This document shows, in pieces, positions 17,919 to 27,301 of a DNA stretch of 64,000 nt; within the stretch, counting starts at the first letter, position 1, and every line of letters starts with the position of its first letter. This stretch comes from Candidatus Thiodictyon syntrophicum (GTDB lineage: Bacteria; Pseudomonadota; Gammaproteobacteria; Chromatiales; Chromatiaceae). The DNA lies in assembly GCF_002813775.1 (NCBI RefSeq), contig NZ_CP020370.1, forward strand, positions 3,931,501 to 3,995,500. Reading direction: 5' to 3'. A program made the position numbers and the translations under genes. Below the pieces are notes generated by a model that saw only the letters and a program-made list of their open reading frames with translations, was not told the DNA's origin and made no database searches.

Positions 17919-19827
17919 GTACCGCCGGCCGGGGTCAGTGACGCGGTCATCGAGGCGGTGCGGGTCAACCCCCTGCTCACCCGCGTGGTCATCCTGACCG
18001 AGAAGGTCCCGCTCAGCGATGCCCGGATCATCCGCCAGTACTGTCAACTGCAGGGTGTCGACGTCTTCGGCGGCAACTGTCTCGGCATCGCCGATGCCCA
18101 CCACCATGTGCGCATCGGCGGGGCGCTGGGCGGCACCCATCCGGCCGAGTCGCTGGTGCCGGGTACGGTCGCGATCTACTCGAACTCCGGCAACTTCACG
18201 ACCACGATCGCCGTCTACCTGCTGACCGCCGGCTGGGGGACCACCGTGTCGCTGTCGTCCGGCAAGGACGTCTATATCCACTTCGCAGCCGCCGAGTTCA
18301 CGAACGCCTTCCACAACGACCGCCGCAGCCATGCCGCCGTGATGTACATCGAGCCTGGCGGTTACTACGAACGGGACCTGGTGTTCGAGAAGCCGGTGAT
18401 CGCCTGCATCGTCGGGCGCTGGAAGGACCGGTTGACCAAGGCCTGCGGCCACGCCGGTGCCATCGCCGGCAGCGGCGACAATGCCGCCGCCAAGGAGCGC
18501 TGGTTCATGGAGAAGTTCGGCGTCGATGCCATCTATACCGCCGATCACCCGGTCTTCTCGGCCAAGGGTGCGGTCGTCACCAACATCGCCGACATCCCGT
18601 CGGCCATGACCGCCGTGATGGCGCTCAATCGCCGGCAACCGGACTTCGCTCCGATCGGCGACCTGTCGATGAAGTGCTGGTTCGCCGATGACACCGGGCT
18701 CGCGTTGCCCGCGGCGCTCGACGTCAAATCGGTGCCGGCCGTCGAGCCCTTCAAGGAGCAGATCGACGCAGTCAACCGCCAGGTCGGCGTCATCCCACCG
18801 CGGGAGGTGATGAAAGACGCCTCCGGGGCCTCCATGATGGACCCGGAGACTCAGATCACGCGGCTGCACGGCCTCAGCATCCTGGATCTCGCGACCCGTG
18901 CCTACGAGGAAAACCTGGTCCTGGCCCTGGTGCGCGAGTAGCCCGACGACACCGGTCGCGCGCTCGCCAATGTCGCGCTGAACGCCTATGTCGACCTGCA
19001 TGGCACGCCGATGCTCGCCGCGGCGCACGCCGCCCGCGAGGCCGGAAGCAGCCCGAACACAGCGCTGTGCGCGGCGGTCGCGCTGATCGGGCCCAAGATG
19101 GTGGAGGGTGCCCGCACGGCCGTGCAGACGCTGCTGGAGGTCTTTCGGCAGTCAGGCATCACGGACTTGGCTGATCCGCACGTCGCCGTCGCTGCCCGCA
19201 TCGCCGCCACCTCTGCGGAGCAGGCCGGCACGCTGTTGGCCGCCGAGCTGGACCCCTTGGCCGAGGCAATGCTCGCGGGAGCGAGTGCCCGCGGCGCGCT
19301 CGAGACTGCCATCCTGCGCTACCTGACCGGCCTGGCCGCCGCACGGGGCGGCCACCCGAGCGCGGACGCCGTGCTCGCCGCCATCTGTTTCCACGTCGCC
19401 TGGCGCCCGCTGCTGCACAAGCGGATCTCGGTGACGACCCTGACCAACCTGCCCTGGCACCTGCGCGTCGCGGCGACGATCGTCGGCGCATCGGTGAACC
19501 CGTCCCGCCAGGGCGCGGATCAGTTCGGCGGCGTCCCGGTGCAATCCCTGATCGACGACTGGAGCTTCACCGAGACCGCCTACCTGGCCTTGCTGGGGTG
19601 CCGACCCGATGCCGATGGGCGCTTCGCCTTCTCGGTGCTGCTCGGGCTGACCGCATCCAACGGCCCCGGCACCATCTCGGCCCAGGGCGCGAAGGGTGCG
19701 GTCAGCGGGGACGGGCCGGAGATGCCCGAGCGGGTCCAGGTCAACAAGGGCTATCTCGGCTTCCTCAGTCACACCGGCTTTGCCCACGGCGACAACGGCT
19801 TCGAGGCCATGCAGTTCTTGATCGAGC

Positions 19828-20092
19828 GTGCTGGCGCGCATCCGCGACATCCGCGCCTCGGAAAAGCGGTTCTATCAAAAAGTGCGCGACCTGTTCGCAC
19901 TGGCCGCCGATTACGACAAGACCGATCAGACCACCCAGCAATTTTTCGCCACGGTGCAAAACCTGCTGCAGTATGAAGTGACGCGGCAGACCGCCGCTGA
20001 AATCATCCTCGCCCGGGCCAACTCTGCCGATGCCCATTTTGGCTACGCCAACGAGGCGGCCTATCGCGAGGACACCCGGCGCTGGTCCAACG
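19828..20092 (+). pseudogene. RhuM/Fic-DOC-type 'virulence' protein, C-terminal fragment
   Basis: IRASEKRFYQKVRDLFALAAD and TTQQFFATVQN..TAAEII are characteristic of the C-terminal half of RhuM-family proteins. The fragment is joined to the end of aclA in a different reading frame, with no start codon or RBS. It breaks off after DTRRWSN where the next remnant begins. Only about 88 residues remain of a protein that is normally over 300. Confidence 0.7.
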
Positions 20093-20514
20093 GGGGAGAT
20101 CTTCTCCGACATCCTCACCAAGTGTGCCCGCGCCGCGTCCTTGCCGGTCAGGCGCCGCAGCATCGCCAGGCTCGTCTTGTGGAGCGCCGCCAGGACCTCG
20201 GGGCGCTCCTGCAAGCCTTTGCGCACCGCAACGGCCTCCGCCACACCCTGGTCCGACAAAGGCCCGTCGGCATCGCGCAGGACTTCCAATACCAGCCGCT
20301 GGCATTCCCCCGGCGCGAACCAACGCTGGCCGCGGCGCCGTTTGCGCGCCCGAATCGCGCCGAGGTCGTACGCCGGGGCGAACAGCCGGATCATCGCGTC
20401 CAGATGCCCCAACTCCGCCGCCAGCCGCTGCAATTCCTGGTGACACAGCTGCGCCTGCCCGGCCAACTCGCCCCGCTTCGCCACCAATGCGCTCATTACG
20501 TGTAACTCCGCCAT
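20092..20514 (-). pseudogene. Conserved hypothetical protein, probably 3'-truncated
   Basis: From ATG 20514 about 135 residues look like a real protein. An N-terminal heptad-like helix (VAKRGELAGQAQLCHQELQ) is followed by an Arg-rich linker and then a winged-helix-like part (LVLEVLRDADGPLSDQGVAEAV and LAALHKTSLAMLRRL). The pattern resembles small helix-plus-wHTH hypothetical proteins found beside mobile DNA. After about residue 140 the frame runs antisense through the RhuM remnant, so the original C-terminus is probably lost. Function unknown. Confidence 0.5.
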
Positions 20515-20739
20515 GAATCCGACTCCTCGCTATCAGGTGAGGGGAGATTCTCCCGGTTCGGCCGGGTTGGATCATGTGCGGCTGCTACATAATGGCGCAG
20601 TTTTCCCGCATCCGGTTCCTCGGTCGTACTCGCTCATCAAGCGCGCGACAAGTTTCACGCAAACACCAGTTCGTATTGCAGGCAGCGCGACTCGGTGATG
20701 CGGGGTTTGGCGATACCAAGCTTTATCGATGGCGCGACC

Positions 20740-20935
20740 GAAGGCCGCCCAGGTGAAACACGGATCATGGAGGTCCTGGAATCGGAGTCGCACCGCGACG
20801 CGGCCGACGACCGCTGCAACCGCCTGGATCTGAAGGTGCGCAACCACCGCGGCGAGTTGGTGCTGATCGAGGTCCAATATGGGTCGACCGGTTCGACGAC
20901 ATCGCCCGCGACCCCCTCGACGAGAGTTCCTCGAT
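20740..20935 (+). pseudogene. Rpn-family nuclease fragment
   Basis: TRIMEVLESESHRDAADDRCN and RLDLKVRNHRGELVLIEVQY form the nuclease core of Rpn/PDDEXK transposase-like proteins (D..E-x-Q). The N-terminus is missing and the frame shifts after IEVQY, with VDRFDDIARDPLDE following in another frame. It is a relic, like the one at 5594-6177. Confidence 0.65.
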
Positions 20936-21207
20936 TGGGCGGCATCCGGTCGCGATGCGGCGCCGCGGCGGGGACGGCGATGCCGCATCTCCCGCGCTGG
21001 GCTCGTCGCGGCTGAAGCCGCTCCCACGGGGTCGCTGCGCGACGCTTACGGTGACGCCCCTCCGGGCGGGCGGGGGGAATGGTCCGCGCAGCGGACCCTA
21101 CGGCGGGGCGCTCGGGTGGTTGCCGAACCCGGGTCGGCGCAGCACAATGACCGGTCTTCGCGCGCCGCGAGCGACCCCCTCGGGCGACCCCCTCCACGAG
21201 AACCACT
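20936..21207. repeat. Repeat-rich spacer upstream of maeB
   Basis: Contains CTGAAGCCGCTCCCACG (about 21012), also present inverted near 34920, and GGTCCGCGCAGCGGACCCTA (about 21080), a palindrome repeated at 40750-40800 and 44140-44410. No gene was seen. The maeB promoter must lie here or upstream, but none is recognisable. Confidence 0.5.
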
Positions 21208-23481
21208 ATGTCCGACGATCTGAGACAGGACGCCCTCGCGTACCACTTGTACCCCCGCCCCGGCAAGCTGGAGATCAAGGCGACCAAGCCGCTCGCCAAT
21301 CAGCGCGATCTGGCGCTCGCCTACTCCCCCGGGGTGGCGGTCGCCTGCGAGGAGATCGTGCGCGATCCGCAGACCGCCGCCCTCTATACCGCCCGCTCCA
21401 ACCTGGTCGGGGTCATCACCAACGGCACCGCGGTGCTGGGCCTGGGCCCCATCGGCAGTCTCGCGAGCAAGCCGGTGATGGAAGGCAAGGCGGTGCTGTT
21501 CAAGAAATTTGCCGATATCGACGTGTTCGATATCGAGATCGAGGAGCGCGACCCGCAGCAGTTCATCGAGACCGTGGCGCGCCTGGAGCCCACCTTCGGC
21601 GCCATCAATCTGGAGGACATCAAGGCCCCGGACTGCTTCATCATCGAGCAGGCGCTCCAGGAGCGCATGGGCATCCCGGTCTTCCACGACGACCAGCACG
21701 GCACCGCCATCGTGGTCTGCGCGGCGATCCTGAACGGCCTGCGGGTGGTTGGCAAGGACATCGGGTCGGTGCGCCTGGTGACGGCCGGGGCCGGCGCGGC
21801 GGCGCTCGCCTGCCTGGACCTCTTAGTGGAACTGGGGCTTAGACCTGAGAACATCATGGTCACGGACATCGCGGGTGTGGTCTACCGCGGGCGCCCGGAG
21901 GTGATGGACCCCTACAAGGACCGCTATGCGGTGGACACCGACCTGCGCACCCTGGAGCAGGCGATCGTCGGCGCCGACCTGTTCCTGGGGCTGTCCGCGG
22001 CGGGGGTGCTGAAACCCGAGTGGCTGGCCCGGATGGCGCAGCGCCCCATCATCATGGCGCTCGCCAACCCGAACCCGGAGATCATGCCGGATCTGGCCCG
22101 CGCCGCCCGCCCGGACGCCATCATCGCCACCGGTCGCTCGGACTTTCCCAATCAGGTCAACAACGTCCTGTGCTTCCCCTTCATCTTCCGCGGCGCTCTG
22201 GACTGCGGTGCGACCCGGATCAACAAGGCGATGGAGATCGCCTGTGTTCATGCCATCGCCGATCTGGCGATGGCGGAGCCGTCCGACATCGTGCGCGCGG
22301 CCTATGGCGGCCAGGGCCTGAGCTTCGGCCCCGAGTACCTGATCCCGCGGCCCTTCGACCCGCGGCTCATGGCCCACCTGGCCCCCGCGGTCGCCCGCGC
22401 AGCCATGGAGTCGGGCGTGGCCAGCCGCCCTATCGCGGATCTGGACGCCTATCGTAATACCCTGTCGCTGCGCGCCTTCCGCAGCGGCATGACCATGAAG
22501 CCGGTCTTCGACCACGCCCGCGCCGCGCCGCGGCGGCGGGTGGTGTTCGCCGAGGGCGAGCAGGAGAAGGTGCTGCAGGTCGCGCAGCAGGCGGTGAGCG
22601 AGGGGATCGCCCGGCCCCTGCTCATCGGCCGGCCGGAACAGATCCGCCAGGGGTTGCAGGACCTGGGGCTCTCCATCCGCCCCGGGGAGGACTTCGACCT
22701 GATCATCCCGTCGGAGAACCCGCGCTTCGACACCCACTGCACGACCGTCTACGAGCGCGTCAAGCGCCGCGGCTATACCCTCACGGAGGTGCGCGAGTAT
22801 GTGCGCAAATCCCCGACCGTGCTCGCCGCGGCCGTGCTGCGCTCGGGCGATGCGGACGCCATGATCTGCGGCGTGGTCGGGCGTTACCTGCGCCACCTGG
22901 AGCACGTCCAGGCGATCATCGGCTGCGCCCCCGGGGTCCATCGGCTTACGGCCATGAACGCGGTCATCCTGTCGCAGGGGCCGCTCTTCATCGCCGACAC
23001 CTATGTGCAGGAGGACCCGAGCGCCGCGGACCTGGCGGAGATCGCGCGCCTGTGCGCGGCGCAGGTCGCCCGCTTCGGGCTCGAGCCCAAGATCGCGCTG
23101 TGCTCACACTCCAACTTCGGCACCCGCCACACCCCCTCCGCGGAGAAGATGTGCGAGGCCCTGCGACTGCTGCGCGCGAGCGACCCGGCGCTCGAGGTGG
23201 AGGGCGAGATGCAGCCCAACCTGGCCCTGGACCCGGAACTGCGCGCGCGGCGCTTCCCGGACTCCCGGCTCACCGGACGCGCCAACCTGCTCATCATGCC
23301 CAACCAGGCCGCCGCCAATATCGCGCTCAACCTGCTGCGCTCCACGGCCGGGGGCAGCAGTTCCATCAACGTCGGACCCATGCTGCTGGGCGCCGACCGC
23401 CCGGCACACATCGTGAGCACCAGCACCTCGGTGCGCGGCCTGCTCAACATGACCGCGCTGGCGGCGGTGCAGGCGGGCTGA
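21208..23481 (+). CDS. maeB: NADP-dependent malic enzyme with phosphotransacetylase-like domain
   Basis: The 757-residue protein converts malate to pyruvate and CO2. The N-terminal malic enzyme domain (about 1-430) shows [14 protein letters not shown], the catalytic region FDIEIEERD and [13 protein letters not shown], and a Rossmann segment [16 protein letters not shown]. The C-terminal part (about 435-757) is the phosphate acetyl/butaryltransferase-like domain typical of the long MaeB form, probably regulatory (acetyl-CoA binding). It lies 3' of the citrate-lyase locus; both act on C4 and acetyl-CoA metabolism, but the repeat-filled gap argues against one operon. Confidence 0.94.
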   Translation: MSDDLRQDALAYHLYPRPGKLEIKATKPLANQRDLALAYSPGVAVACEEIVRDPQTAALYTARSNLVGVITNGTAVLGLGPIGSLASKPVMEGKAVLFKKFADIDVFDIEIEERDPQQFIETVARLEPTFGAINLEDIKAPDCFIIEQALQERMGIPVFHDDQHGTAIVVCAAILNGLRVVGKDIGSVRLVTAGAGAAALACLDLLVELGLRPENIMVTDIAGVVYRGRPEVMDPYKDRYAVDTDLRTLEQAIVGADLFLGLSAAGVLKPEWLARMAQRPIIMALANPNPEIMPDLARAARPDAIIATGRSDFPNQVNNVLCFPFIFRGALDCGATRINKAMEIACVHAIADLAMAEPSDIVRAAYGGQGLSFGPEYLIPRPFDPRLMAHLAPAVARAAMESGVASRPIADLDAYRNTLSLRAFRSGMTMKPVFDHARAAPRRRVVFAEGEQEKVLQVAQQAVSEGIARPLLIGRPEQIRQGLQDLGLSIRPGEDFDLIIPSENPRFDTHCTTVYERVKRRGYTLTEVREYVRKSPTVLAAAVLRSGDADAMICGVVGRYLRHLEHVQAIIGCAPGVHRLTAMNAVILSQGPLFIADTYVQEDPSAADLAEIARLCAAQVARFGLEPKIALCSHSNFGTRHTPSAEKMCEALRLLRASDPALEVEGEMQPNLALDPELRARRFPDSRLTGRANLLIMPNQAAANIALNLLRSTAGGSSSINVGPMLLGADRPAHIVSTSTSVRGLLNMTALAAVQAG

Positions 23482-23492
23482 GGACGCAAGCG

Positions 23493-24161
23493 ATGATCAT
23501 GCAATCCCATCCGCATCACCACCACGTCGCCGTCTGGGGCACCGCCCTCCTGCTGCTCGGCCTGACCGGAGCCCAGCTCGCGGCCGCGGCGCGGGAGCAC
23601 AAGTGCTGGACCGGCGCGGACGGGGTGCGGGAATGCGGCGACCTTGTACCGCCGGGCCAGGGCGGCGACGGCGTCAGCGTCTATGGGTCCGGCGGGGGCA
23701 AGCCGATTCGCCAGGAGGCCCCCACCCCGACCGCCGAGGATCTGGAACGGGTGAGGCTGGAAGGCCAAGCGCAAGCGCAGGCCCGGACCCAGCACGAGGC
23801 CGACGATGCGCTGCGGGCGAAATACCGCTCGGAGGCCGAACTGAACGCGGCGCTTGGCGACGAACTGGCGACCCTCGACCGGCTGAGCGAAATCGACCGC
23901 AGTAACATGCGCCAGCAAGAGCTGCGGCTGGACGGCCTGCGGGCCAAGGCCGCCGACCTGGAGCGCGCCGGGCAGATGATCCCGCCTGACCTGGGCGCCG
24001 ACATCGACAAGGCCGATCGCTCCATCCGCAACAGCCAGGCCGCGATCCAGGAAAAGGAGGCCAGGAAGGCGCAAATCCGGCACCAATACGCGCAGAAAAT
24101 CGAGCGGCTGCGCCAACTCTCGGAGGCCACCCAGACCACCGGGCAGGCGGCGCCGCGCTGA
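23493..24161 (+). CDS. Small secreted DUF4124-like protein with coiled coil
   Basis: The 222-residue protein starts 11 bp after the maeB stop at ATG 23493; the longer upstream frame overlaps maeB antigenically meaningless sequence. Residues 1-33 form a signal peptide: a His-rich start, the hydrophobic stretch GTALLLLGLTGAQLAAAA and a likely Ala-x-Ala cleavage site. The segment KCWTGADGVRECGDLVPP (about 36-53) resembles DUF4124 modules of envelope proteins. From about residue 75 to the end the sequence is Ala/Glu/Arg/Gln-rich with heptad character, indicating a periplasmic coiled coil. Function unknown. Confidence 0.7.
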   Translation: MIMQSHPHHHHVAVWGTALLLLGLTGAQLAAAAREHKCWTGADGVRECGDLVPPGQGGDGVSVYGSGGGKPIRQEAPTPTAEDLERVRLEGQAQAQARTQHEADDALRAKYRSEAELNAALGDELATLDRLSEIDRSNMRQQELRLDGLRAKAADLERAGQMIPPDLGADIDKADRSIRNSQAAIQEKEARKAQIRHQYAQKIERLRQLSEATQTTGQAAPR

Positions 24162-24213
24162 GCGGGCGCCCCGCCAGGCACCCCCTGAACGCCGCGGCCC
24201 GCCACACGCTGCC

Positions 24214-24297
24214 TTAGCGTAGCGCCCTGGATTCTCTCGCACCGCAAATTGCATCGTTGCTCCGATTACGACAACGATTACGACAACGACAACGATC
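24214..24297. repeat. Partial P1 element (core and right arm)
   Basis: GTAGCGCCCTGGATTCTCTC (about 24219) and CAAATTGCATCGTTGCTCCG match the P1 core seen at 49990-50050. They are followed by GATTACG and GACAAC hexamers to 24297. The left hexamer arm is absent. Confidence 0.75.
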
Positions 24298-24391
24298 ATG
24301 CCCCGGGGTCTGTCTGCAATCGAACGGTACCCAGGCGGCAGACAGTGCAATAATTCATGGCCCCCGTAACCCACAGATACCGGACCAACCC

Positions 24392-25492
24392 ATGAGCGAC
24401 GACACCCACAGCGACCTCTTTCAGCCCTACCAACTCGGCAGCCTGACACTCGCCAACCGCATCGTGATGGCCCCGCTGACGCGCAGCCGCGCCGCGGCCG
24501 GGGATGTGCCCACGCCCTTGATGGCCACCTATTACGCCCAGCGCGCCGGCGCCGGCCTGATCATCAGTGAGGCGTCGCAGATCTCGCCCCAGGGCAAGGG
24601 CTACATCCAGACCCCGGGCATCTACAACGAGGCCCAGGTCGCGGGTTGGCGGCAGGTCACCGCGGCGGTCCACGCCAAGGGGGGCAAGATCGTCATCCAA
24701 CTCTGGCACGTCGGGCGCATCTCGCACCCCGAGCTGCAGGAAGGCGGCGCCCTGCCGGTAGCCCCCTCGGCGGTGAAGGCGCAGGGGCAGGTGTTCACCG
24801 GCCGGGAAATGGTGGACATGGTGACGCCGCGCGCCCTGGAACTCTCGGAACTGCCCGGCATCATCGACGACTACCGGCACGCGGCGGAAAACGCACAAGC
24901 GGCCGGCTTCGACGGGGTCGAGATCCACTCGGCCAACGGCTACCTGCTCGATCAGTTCCTGCGTGACCAGACCAATCGGCGCACCGACGCCTATGGCGGC
25001 AGCATCGAAAACCGCGCCCGTCTGCTGCTGGAGGTTACCGAGGCCGTGCTCGGGGTCTGGCCGCAGGATCGGGTCGGCGTGCGCCTCGCCCCGCTCTCCC
25101 CCGCCAACGACATCGCCGACAGCAACCCGGAGCCGCTCTTCACCCAGGTGGTACGGGAACTCTCGGCGCGCGGTATCGGTTTCCTGCATGTCGTGGAGGG
25201 GGTGACCGGCGGCCCGCGCGAGACCGGCTCCAGTTTCAAGCTCGACACCCTGCGCCCACTCTTCCGCGGTACCTATATCGCCAACAACGGCTACACCCGC
25301 GCGCTGGCCCTGGCCGCGCGCGCCGCGAACACCGCCGACCTGATCGCCTTCGGCCGGCCCTTCATCGCCAACCCGGACCTGGTGGAGCGCCTGCGGCGCA
25401 ATGCCCCGCTCACCGAGCCCGATCAGGCCACCTTTTACGGTGGCGATCAACACGGCTATACCGATTATCCCTTTCTGGAGGGGAGCGCCTGA
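24392..25492 (+). CDS. Old Yellow Enzyme family alkene reductase (NemA-like)
   Basis: FMN-dependent NAD(P)H ene-reductase of 366 residues. The start SDLFQPYQLGSLTLANRIVM is the conserved OYE N-terminus. FDGVEIHSANGYLLDQFL (about 174-191) holds the His/Asn pair that binds the substrate carbonyl, and DAYGGSIENRARLL is the family signature. It is likely cytoplasmic and acts on electrophilic alkenes or nitro compounds such as N-ethylmaleimide. I start at ATG 24392; the upstream frame is P1 repeat. No clear operon partner. Confidence 0.92.
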   Translation: MSDDTHSDLFQPYQLGSLTLANRIVMAPLTRSRAAAGDVPTPLMATYYAQRAGAGLIISEASQISPQGKGYIQTPGIYNEAQVAGWRQVTAAVHAKGGKIVIQLWHVGRISHPELQEGGALPVAPSAVKAQGQVFTGREMVDMVTPRALELSELPGIIDDYRHAAENAQAAGFDGVEIHSANGYLLDQFLRDQTNRRTDAYGGSIENRARLLLEVTEAVLGVWPQDRVGVRLAPLSPANDIADSNPEPLFTQVVRELSARGIGFLHVVEGVTGGPRETGSSFKLDTLRPLFRGTYIANNGYTRALALAARAANTADLIAFGRPFIANPDLVERLRRNAPLTEPDQATFYGGDQHGYTDYPFLEGSA

Positions 25493-25680
25493 GCGGCGGA
25501 CCAACTTGAGAAAGTGCCGGAAACCAGATCGGCATCGCTACGCGCTGCCCATCCTATGGGAATACTCTCGGTGCAGCTCGGGCCTCGGTTGCCGGGGATC
25601 ACGCCGACTGCGCCGGGGCGCTCGGACGAGGGCCGGTTGATGCGGCACGCCGAACGGCGCAAGTCGGCGCGGGCCTGCCA

Positions 25681-27045
25681 TCAACCCAACACCAGTTTGC
25701 GCCCGAACGGCGCCGCGGCATCCTGGTAGGCGACCGGCACGGCCCAGATGACCGGCCAGGCAGGGCGCCAGTCGGCCGGACCCTGCAGGTCGGTGAGGAA
25801 GAGACCGAGATCCGGTCGATGGCGGTCGGCTTCGCGCAGCAGGGGGGTGAAGTCGGTCCCGCCGCCGCCGTTGAAGACGATCTCGCGCAGGTTGGAGCGG
25901 CCGGGCTCGAAGGTCTGCACCGCGGTGACCCGTTCATCGCCGATGATGACGATGATGCGCGCCTCCAGGCGGCGGCTGGCGGCCTCGACCTCTTGGGCGA
26001 AGCGGTCCAGGAGCGGGTCCTCGATGGAGCCGGAGCAGTCCACCATCACCACCAGCCGGGCAACCGCCCGGGCGGCGGTGCGGCCGGGTTCCCAGGGCAG
26101 GCGCCCATGGGCGCCGACGCGGCCCTTGTTGGCCTGATAGGAGCGCGCCGGGCGCGACCAGGAGAGCCCGGGCTGCAGCGAGAGTCCACGGGTCAGGTGG
26201 GTACGCAGCAGGTGCTCCCAGGGGGTGCGGACCCGCGGCAGGTCGGCCAGCAGGGTGCGCAGCAGGGAGAATTGACCGTCGCCGGTGTGGGCGCGCAGCA
26301 GGCGCTCGCCCCAGGCGCGGGCCTGCTCCGGGGCATCCTCGGGGCGGTCCTCGTCCGGGCCGGGCCACAGGTCATCGAGGACGTCGCCGCCCAGACGCCT
26401 GACGAGCGCGGCGCGCGGACCATCGGGGCGCCAGGTCCCGGCACTTGCCCCGTCCTCTTGCGCGTCGCCAGCCTGCTCCCCGGCGCTTCCCTGCGCGCCC
26501 TCGCGGCGGGAACTGGAGCCGCGGCGCCCCAGGGCCGGAACGCTCGGTCCGCGGTCGTCGATGGCGCGGTAGAGCCGCTCCAGGTCCCATGCGAGCAGGG
26601 CCTGCTCCGGGGTCTCGCGCCGGTTCAAGGCCTCGAGCAGGACCTGTTCCAGCGTGACGGCCGACGCGGGCAGTTCCAGCCAGGTCAGGTGCCCCAGGGC
26701 GCTGTTGACGATGGCGTCGGCGCAGCGGTTGAAGAGTTGCAGATCGACATCCCCCAGTACGCCGCGCAGGGCCGCGTAACGCGGGCGGTGGCGCAGGGCG
26801 ACGTGCAGGACCTCATGGGCGACCAGGGCGGCCTGCGCGGGGAGCGACAGGGACTCGAACCCGGGGCCATAGAAGATGGTGCAGCCGTCGTTGGCGGCGG
26901 TGACGGCGGCGGGAGCCTCGCACAGGTCGCGATGGTTGATCCAGAGGGCCAGCCCGCCGCTGGAGGGGGCGTACTCGACCAGCCGCTGGATAGCGCGGGT
27001 GCCGCGGTGGGTGTGGACAATCGTCGATAAGTTAAACACGTCCAT
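25681..27045 (-). CDS. DUF2201 protein: metallopeptidase-like domain plus VWA domain
   Basis: The protein of 454 residues has a zinc-protease-like motif HEVLH (77-81) within the N-terminal DUF2201 domain, a variable Gly/Ser/Glu-rich linker (about 170-240), and a C-terminal VWA-like domain starting at VMVDCSGSI (near 340) with the metal-site DxSxS pattern. DUF2201 proteins are usually encoded beside MoxR-type AAA+ ATPases, here at 27302-28396 on the same strand, and the pair is thought to act in protein remodelling or metal insertion. A P1 element separates them. The exact substrate is unknown. Confidence 0.85.
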   Translation of the reverse strand: MDVFNLSTIVHTHRGTRAIQRLVEYAPSSGGLALWINHRDLCEAPAAVTAANDGCTIFYGPGFESLSLPAQAALVAHEVLHVALRHRPRYAALRGVLGDVDLQLFNRCADAIVNSALGHLTWLELPASAVTLEQVLLEALNRRETPEQALLAWDLERLYRAIDDRGPSVPALGRRGSSSRREGAQGSAGEQAGDAQEDGASAGTWRPDGPRAALVRRLGGDVLDDLWPGPDEDRPEDAPEQARAWGERLLRAHTGDGQFSLLRTLLADLPRVRTPWEHLLRTHLTRGLSLQPGLSWSRPARSYQANKGRVGAHGRLPWEPGRTAARAVARLVVMVDCSGSIEDPLLDRFAQEVEAASRRLEARIIVIIGDERVTAVQTFEPGRSNLREIVFNGGGGTDFTPLLREADRHRPDLGLFLTDLQGPADWRPAWPVIWAVPVAYQDAAAPFGRKLVLG

Positions 27046-27082
27046 TAGCGAATGCTTTTACCGCCATTGTGGTTGTGGTTAT

Positions 27083-27272
27083 CGTTGTCGTTGTCGTTGT
27101 CGTAATCGAGGTTATCGTAGCGCCGCGGATTCTCTCGCCCCCCAAAGTGGGCCTTGATCATAACTCCGGCCACCGGTCGCCGCGACGAGTGCCGGCCGGG
27201 ATCGCGCCGGATTCATGATCGAGGCCCCACAGTGCATCGCTTCTCCGATTACGACCACGACAACGACAACGA
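27083..27272. repeat. P1 element interrupted by a nested P2 element
   Basis: The left arm (GTTGTC)n with GTAATCG is followed by the core GTAGCGCCGCGGATTCTCTC up to about 27149. The core resumes at about 27227 with GCATCGCTTCTCCGATTACG and the GACAAC right arm to 27272. The interruption is the 77-bp P2 sequence 27150-27226. Confidence 0.85.
27150..27226. mobile_element. 77-bp P2 element inserted in a P1 element
   Basis: Ends GGCCTTGATCATAACTCCGG (27150 onward) and GGATTCATGATCGAGGCC (to 27226) match both ends of the IS at 16003-17918. It lacks coding capacity and the long GC palindrome of other copies. Confidence 0.8.
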
Positions 27273-27301
27273 TTGAGGCTGACTTGTCCTTGACTCGTCA
27301 C

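Larger units (their letters stand above)
15674..19827 (+). pseudogene. aclA: ATP-citrate lyase large subunit, disrupted by an IS, a stop codon and a 3' truncation
   Basis: Residues 1-109 (15674-16002) are the CoA-binding domain (HTYSGGNVVCGVQPGRSG), ending in VVYVPP. The frame resumes after the IS at 17927 with AGVSDAVIEAV. Removing 1924 bp (IS plus one 8-bp target copy) restores the frame exactly. Next come the phospho-His ligase region (YSNSGNFTTT, AGSGDNAAAKERW near 18460) and an in-frame TAG at 18939-18941. The frame stays open beyond it with ANVALNAYVDLHGTPM and a citrate-synthase-like domain (LGFLSHTGFAHGDNGFEAM near 19755). Homology stops at about 19827 in a fusion with a RhuM remnant. 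Three separate lesions make a functional product unlikely. The citrate-synthase-like domain distinguishes it from succinyl-CoA ligase alpha. Confidence 0.85.

Noticed and set aside
18939-18941. TAG in aclA as a recoded amber codon or as a boundary between two true subunits
   Set aside because: No start codon with RBS follows directly, no pyrrolysine context is visible, and the gene already carries two other inactivating lesions.
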